From: Jaminaea rosea
Taxonomy: Eukaryota > Basidiomycota > Exobasidiomycetes > Microstromatales
DNA length: 64,000 nucleotides
NCBI RefSeq assembly: GCF_003144245.1
Contig: NW_020289980.1
Location: forward strand, 124,001 to 188,000
Direction: 5' to 3'
In this document: in pieces, positions 60,675 through 64,000 of the stretch
Numbering within the stretch: the first letter of the stretch is position 1
How the letters are laid out: each line of letters starts with the position of its first letter
Translations under genes and position numbers: made by a program
Notes under the pieces: model-generated
Databases searched by the model: none
What the model was told of the DNA's origin: nothing
The model's input: only the letters and a program-made list of their open reading frames with translations

Positions 60675-62853
60675 ATGGCACCAGCTGCTGCATCATCTTC
60701 ATCTTCATCATCTTCAACGATGCCCACCGCATCGACCTCGACTCTCCCCTCAGCCTACCTCAGTGCCCCCTTCATCTCCTCGAAAGCCGTTGGCGAAAAC
60801 CAGAGCACAGTGTCCGCCACGCCCGACAAGCGCAGCGAGGATGACCCTGTCCCTTCATACCTCTACTCCAACCTCGCCCCACATCTTCTCCTTCCCGATG
60901 GGACGCCAGATTACTTGCGCATGTCCCTATCAGCCGACATCTACAGCCTCGTCAAACAGACCCCGCTGCAGCGAGCGAACAACCTGTCTGCCAAGCTGGG
61001 TTGTGAGATCTTCCTCAAGCGTGAGGACTTGCAGCCCGTCTTCAGCTTCAAGCTGCGTGGAGCTTACAATTTGATGAGAACACTGGAGGGAGAGCAAAGG
61101 TGGAAGGGAGTGATAGCGTGCTCGGCGGGGAACCATGCGCAGGGCGTCTCGCTCTCAGGACTATCCTTGAGCATTCCCTGCACCATCGTCATGCCGCTCG
61201 GCACGCCCTCGATCAAGGTCTCATCTGTGCGAGCGCTGGGAGCAAAGGTCGTTCTCCATGGACAAGACTTTGACGAAGCCAAGGCTGAGTGCAGTCGACT
61301 GGCGGAGACGTACGGCTTGAAGGTCATCCCGCCCTTCGACGACCCGCACGTTATTGCTGGCCAGGGCACGACTGCCGTGGAGCTGCTCAGGCAGACGAGC
61401 ATGGAGGATCTCGAGGGCGTCTTCTGCTGCGTAGGTGGTGGAGGGCTGCTCGCTGGTGTGTCGGCTTACACAAAGCGTATCGCTCCGCCGACCACGAAGG
61501 TCTTCGGAGTGGAGACATTCGATGGCGATGCGTTGACGAGGTCGCTGGAGCAGGGCAAGCGGCTGACGCTGTCCGAGGTGTGAGTACCGCGCTCCTTTCA
61601 GTACGATGACCATGATGTTCTCGAGAGCTGACTTGGTCTCGCTCCTCCCCTCTCGCAGTGGCCTGTTCGCAGACGGCACGGCAGTCAAGGTCGTAGGCGA
61701 GGAATGCTGGCGCATCCTCAAGCAACCCTCCATGGTAGACGGCATGGTCCGCGTCGACACGGACGAGATCTGCGCCGCTATTCGAGACGTCTTTGAGGAT
61801 ACCCGCTCTGTCCCTGAGCCCTCTGGCGCCCTCTCCCTCGCGGGCTTGAAGCGCTACATCATGCATCACAACTTGCAAGGCAGTGGAAAGAAGTTCGCTT
61901 GCGTGGTATCGGGGGCCAACATGAACTTCAGCAGACTCAGATTTGTGGCGGAGAGGGCCGAGGTGGGTGATGGGAAGGAGGTCATGATGATGGTTGAAAT
62001 TCCGGAGGAGCCGGGCAGCTTCTTGAAACTGCATTCTCATATCCACCCAAGGTCGATCACGGAGTTCTCTTACCGATACAACGCTGCGGCTGAAGGAGTT
62101 GCACACATCTACCTGTCCTTCCTGCTCAATGGCTCGACGAACAGCGGCGGCAACCCTCAAGCGACGGGCTCAAGCACTGCAACTGCCTCGACGACGGCAG
62201 CGGCAGCGGCAGCCGTATCAGCTGCGTCGCACAGCGTACCTCCGCGTGAGACAGGTGCCTCCCACACTACCAATGGCGACGCAACGCTCAATGCCCCCTT
62301 CGTCAACGGCCACAACGCGAGTGCGGCCTACTCTACCCACTCGACCCCGAACGCGGCCAATTTCAACCTCGATGGGCTCGCATCCCAACTTCCGGCCTCC
62401 TCAACCTCTCCCACTACCCCATCCGGCAACAACGGCGGCGGCAACCCCCCTTCAACCGCCATCCCGCGCACAGCGCGCCAAGTCGAAGTCTCCTCCATCA
62501 TCAACGCCTTGTCGTCCTCCGGGATGCGCGGCACTGACATCTCGACGAATGAGATGGCCAAATCACATGGACGCTACCTCATCGGTGGCCGACAACGAGT
62601 ACCGCACGAGCGTCTCTTCCGCTTCGAGTTCCCCGAGCGACCGGGGGCCCTTCGCAAATTCTTGACGGGGCTGAATGCAGGGTGGAACATCTCGTTATGG
62701 CACTACAGGAATCAGGGGGGTGATACGGCCAAGGTTCTTGTGGGGGTTCAGGTCAAGGAGGAGGAGGGCGAGGAGTTCCAGCGATTCTTGGATGAGCTGG
62801 GCTACTGGTGTGTCGAGGAGACGGGCAATGAGGTCGCGATGCGGTTCCTCTAA
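60675..62853 (+). CDS. ILV1: Threonine dehydratase (deaminase), isoleucine biosynthesis
   Basis: PLP enzyme converting threonine to 2-oxobutyrate, feedback-inhibited by isoleucine; mitochondrial in fungi. Two exons, 60675-61579 and 61659-62853, phase 2, 699 residues. A Ser/Thr/Ala-rich N terminus (about 1-50) is the likely presequence. Catalytic domain: PLP Lys126 in [24 protein letters not shown], and the phosphate loop [12 protein letters not shown]. The regulatory part has two ACT-like repeats: [12 protein letters not shown], and [19 protein letters not shown] near the end. The first repeat is interrupted by about 120 residues of Ala/Ser/Asn/Gly-rich sequence (about 458-578) that yeast Ilv1 lacks. 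The catalytic core and ACT ends are otherwise complete. Confidence 0.95.
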
Positions 62854-63195
62854 GCTTGTCAAGGGGTACGGGTTACTCGACTACTGTACGCTTCGATGCT
62901 CAATCGCTACGAGTATTTGCTGATCTATGACGACGCGAACGTGGCGCGGATGTGTTTGCATTGCAAGAAAAGGAGCAGGGACGCTCCGCGGAGAGAAAGC
63001 AAAGAGGGAAGTGAGAGTGGGACGAGTGTAGAAAGAGTGAAGCATCACTGGCTTGGTGCCACGATGAGGATGGATAAGGTAGGCGGCGGAGAGGAGGCCA
63101 GGCGACGTTCATGGGGCATCGATGAGACAATGTGCCGTACGTCAGCCCTGGGTATCAAAGGAGAAAAGGGGGTGGGGTCGGACCGTCGCACCAGC
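62854..63195. other. Convergent intergenic ILV1 / rhodopsin, nothing recognised
   Basis: A 342-bp stretch between two converging 3' ends, holding both 3' untranslated regions. No RNA gene or further coding exon was supported. Confidence 0.4.
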
Positions 63196-64000
63196 TTATT
63201 GCTGGACGGCAGTGTGGCCCTCCGAGGGAGAGACGCCGTGGCTAGCCTCGTTGATGGCAGGGGCGGCGCCCGTGTTGCCGGTCGTGGGGCCAGTGGTGCT
63301 GTTGGCGGCGGCGCCGTTGTGGTGGCCAGACTCGAGAGCCTTGCCGGAGACGGCATTGTTGACACGGTTGCCGCTCTCCTCCATGTAGGCGGAACGCTTG
63401 CCCGACTGGAGGCCGAGGACATCGTAGTCGAGCTTGCGGAGGCCCCACAAGTGAATGACGGCGAAGACGGGCTTGGCGAGGAGGTCGAGGATACCGTAGA
63501 AGATCATCTCTCCGTCAGGCGAGATCTGGTTGCCACCGTCAGCGAGACCCCATGCGATCGGGTAGAGGAACCAGAGGAAGGTGAGCATAGCCGTACCGCG
63601 GATGTAAGTAGATCCGAGGCTTGCATCGAGCTTCTTGGCCGACGACCAGCCGACGAAGTAGAGGTCGTAGAAGACGAGGAACATGGCGACGCAGCCAAAG
63701 ACGTAGAAGCCCCACTTGTACTGCGACTCGACGAGGGAGCCAATGAGGCCCGTCTCAATCATGATGATGTCCCAGAAGATGACGAGGAAGACGTTGCTCA
63801 ATGGCATGCCCGAGACGAGAAGGAGCTCGAGAAGCAGCAGAGGCGTAGTGATCGTCCAGTCGATGTAGCGTGCGTACCAGATGGAACGAGTGGGCACAAG
63901 ACCGCCGGTGCGCTGAAGGTCGAAGCCATGGAGGAACTCGACTCGTACCGGCGTGGCACCGAGGTCAGCAGCCATGGAGAAGTAGGCAACGCTAGCGGTT
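63196..64000 (-). CDS. Microbial-type rhodopsin, 5' end beyond the window
   Basis: The reading frame is open to the window edge, so the first helices lie outside; about 268 C-terminal residues are seen. Helix C reads RYIDWTITTPLLLLELLLV. The Arg and Asp equivalent to bacteriorhodopsin R82 and D85 are present, and Glu takes the place of the cytoplasmic donor D96. Helix G is YGILDLLAKPVFA with the D212-equivalent Asp and the retinal Lys. These residues predict a light-driven outward proton pump. The stretch VAYFSMAADLGATPV is helix B to the B-C loop. The C-terminal ~75 residues are hydrophilic (Asn/Gly/Thr/Ser). Related to fungal CarO/Ops-type opsins; ORP/Hsp30 paralogues without Lys are excluded. 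Confidence 0.92.
   Translation of the reverse strand, partial: TASVAYFSMAADLGATPVRVEFLHGFDLQRTGGLVPTRSIWYARYIDWTITTPLLLLELLLVSGMPLSNVFLVIFWDIIMIETGLIGSLVESQYKWGFYVFGCVAMFLVFYDLYFVGWSSAKKLDASLGSTYIRGTAMLTFLWFLYPIAWGLADGGNQISPDGEMIFYGILDLLAKPVFAVIHLWGLRKLDYDVLGLQSGKRSAYMEESGNRVNNAVSGKALESGHHNGAAANSTTGPTTGNTGAAPAINEASHGVSPSEGHTAVQQ

Noticed and set aside
61387-62160. 257-residue minus-strand frame over ILV1
   Set aside because: Antisense shadow; composition mirrors the ILV1 codons and it crosses the ILV1 intron.

Overview
The window is eukaryotic nuclear DNA from a gene-dense, GC-rich basidiomycete fungus. Short introns of about 50-110 bp with GTGAGT-type donors, very short exons and small intergenic gaps, together with a fungal rhodopsin and orthologues such as ILV1, GCN5, RAD18, EB1 and OST1, point to a basidiomycete. 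A smut relative (Ustilaginomycotina) is my best guess; that placement is inference and no marker in the window proves it. I rebuilt 34 protein genes by splicing in frame; exon sums were checked to be multiples of three. The last gene is cut by the window end.

Layout. 0-16 kb: housekeeping and secretory genes (RPP1 stalk protein, RAD18, steryl-glucosidase-type GH5, ribophorin I OST1, a UBA-UBX protein, a PAQR receptor-like protein, a membrane-anchored TAP-like peptidase, an aldo-keto reductase). 17-24.3 kb: cell surface and accessory part, with a secreted GH128 glucanase-like protein, a DHA1-type MFS transporter, and three tandem paralogues of a small secreted, probably GPI-anchored four-cysteine family that I cannot name. 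A 62-base poly-G run lies between the second and third paralogue. 25.5-34.3 kb: a candidate catabolic cluster of class II aldolase, allantoate-permease-type MFS, D-erythronate-dehydrogenase-like enzyme and a two-finger C2H2/fungal_trans regulator.

34.8-41.9 kb: a Cue1-like ER anchor that lacks a CUE domain, a multi-pass membrane protein, a seven-exon 1-Cys peroxiredoxin and a 926-residue single-pass membrane protein. 42-44.1 kb: a gene desert holding scattered coding-like remnants. 44.1-55.7 kb: SDR reductase, small GPI-type protein, two HAD hydrolases, EB1, GCN5, a TM9SF protein and a PAC4-like proteasome chaperone. 55.8-64 kb: CRY-DASH with an RGG tail, a small three-exon DUF6924-like protein, a P450, threonine deaminase and a rhodopsin with all key proton-pump carboxylates.

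Most genes work independently. The groups that look functionally linked are the aldolase/MFS/dehydrogenase/regulator block and the surface-protein tandem array. Two light-related genes (CRY-DASH and rhodopsin) lie within 8 kb of each other, but nothing shows co-regulation. No transposon, CRISPR array, rRNA or tRNA gene was recognised.
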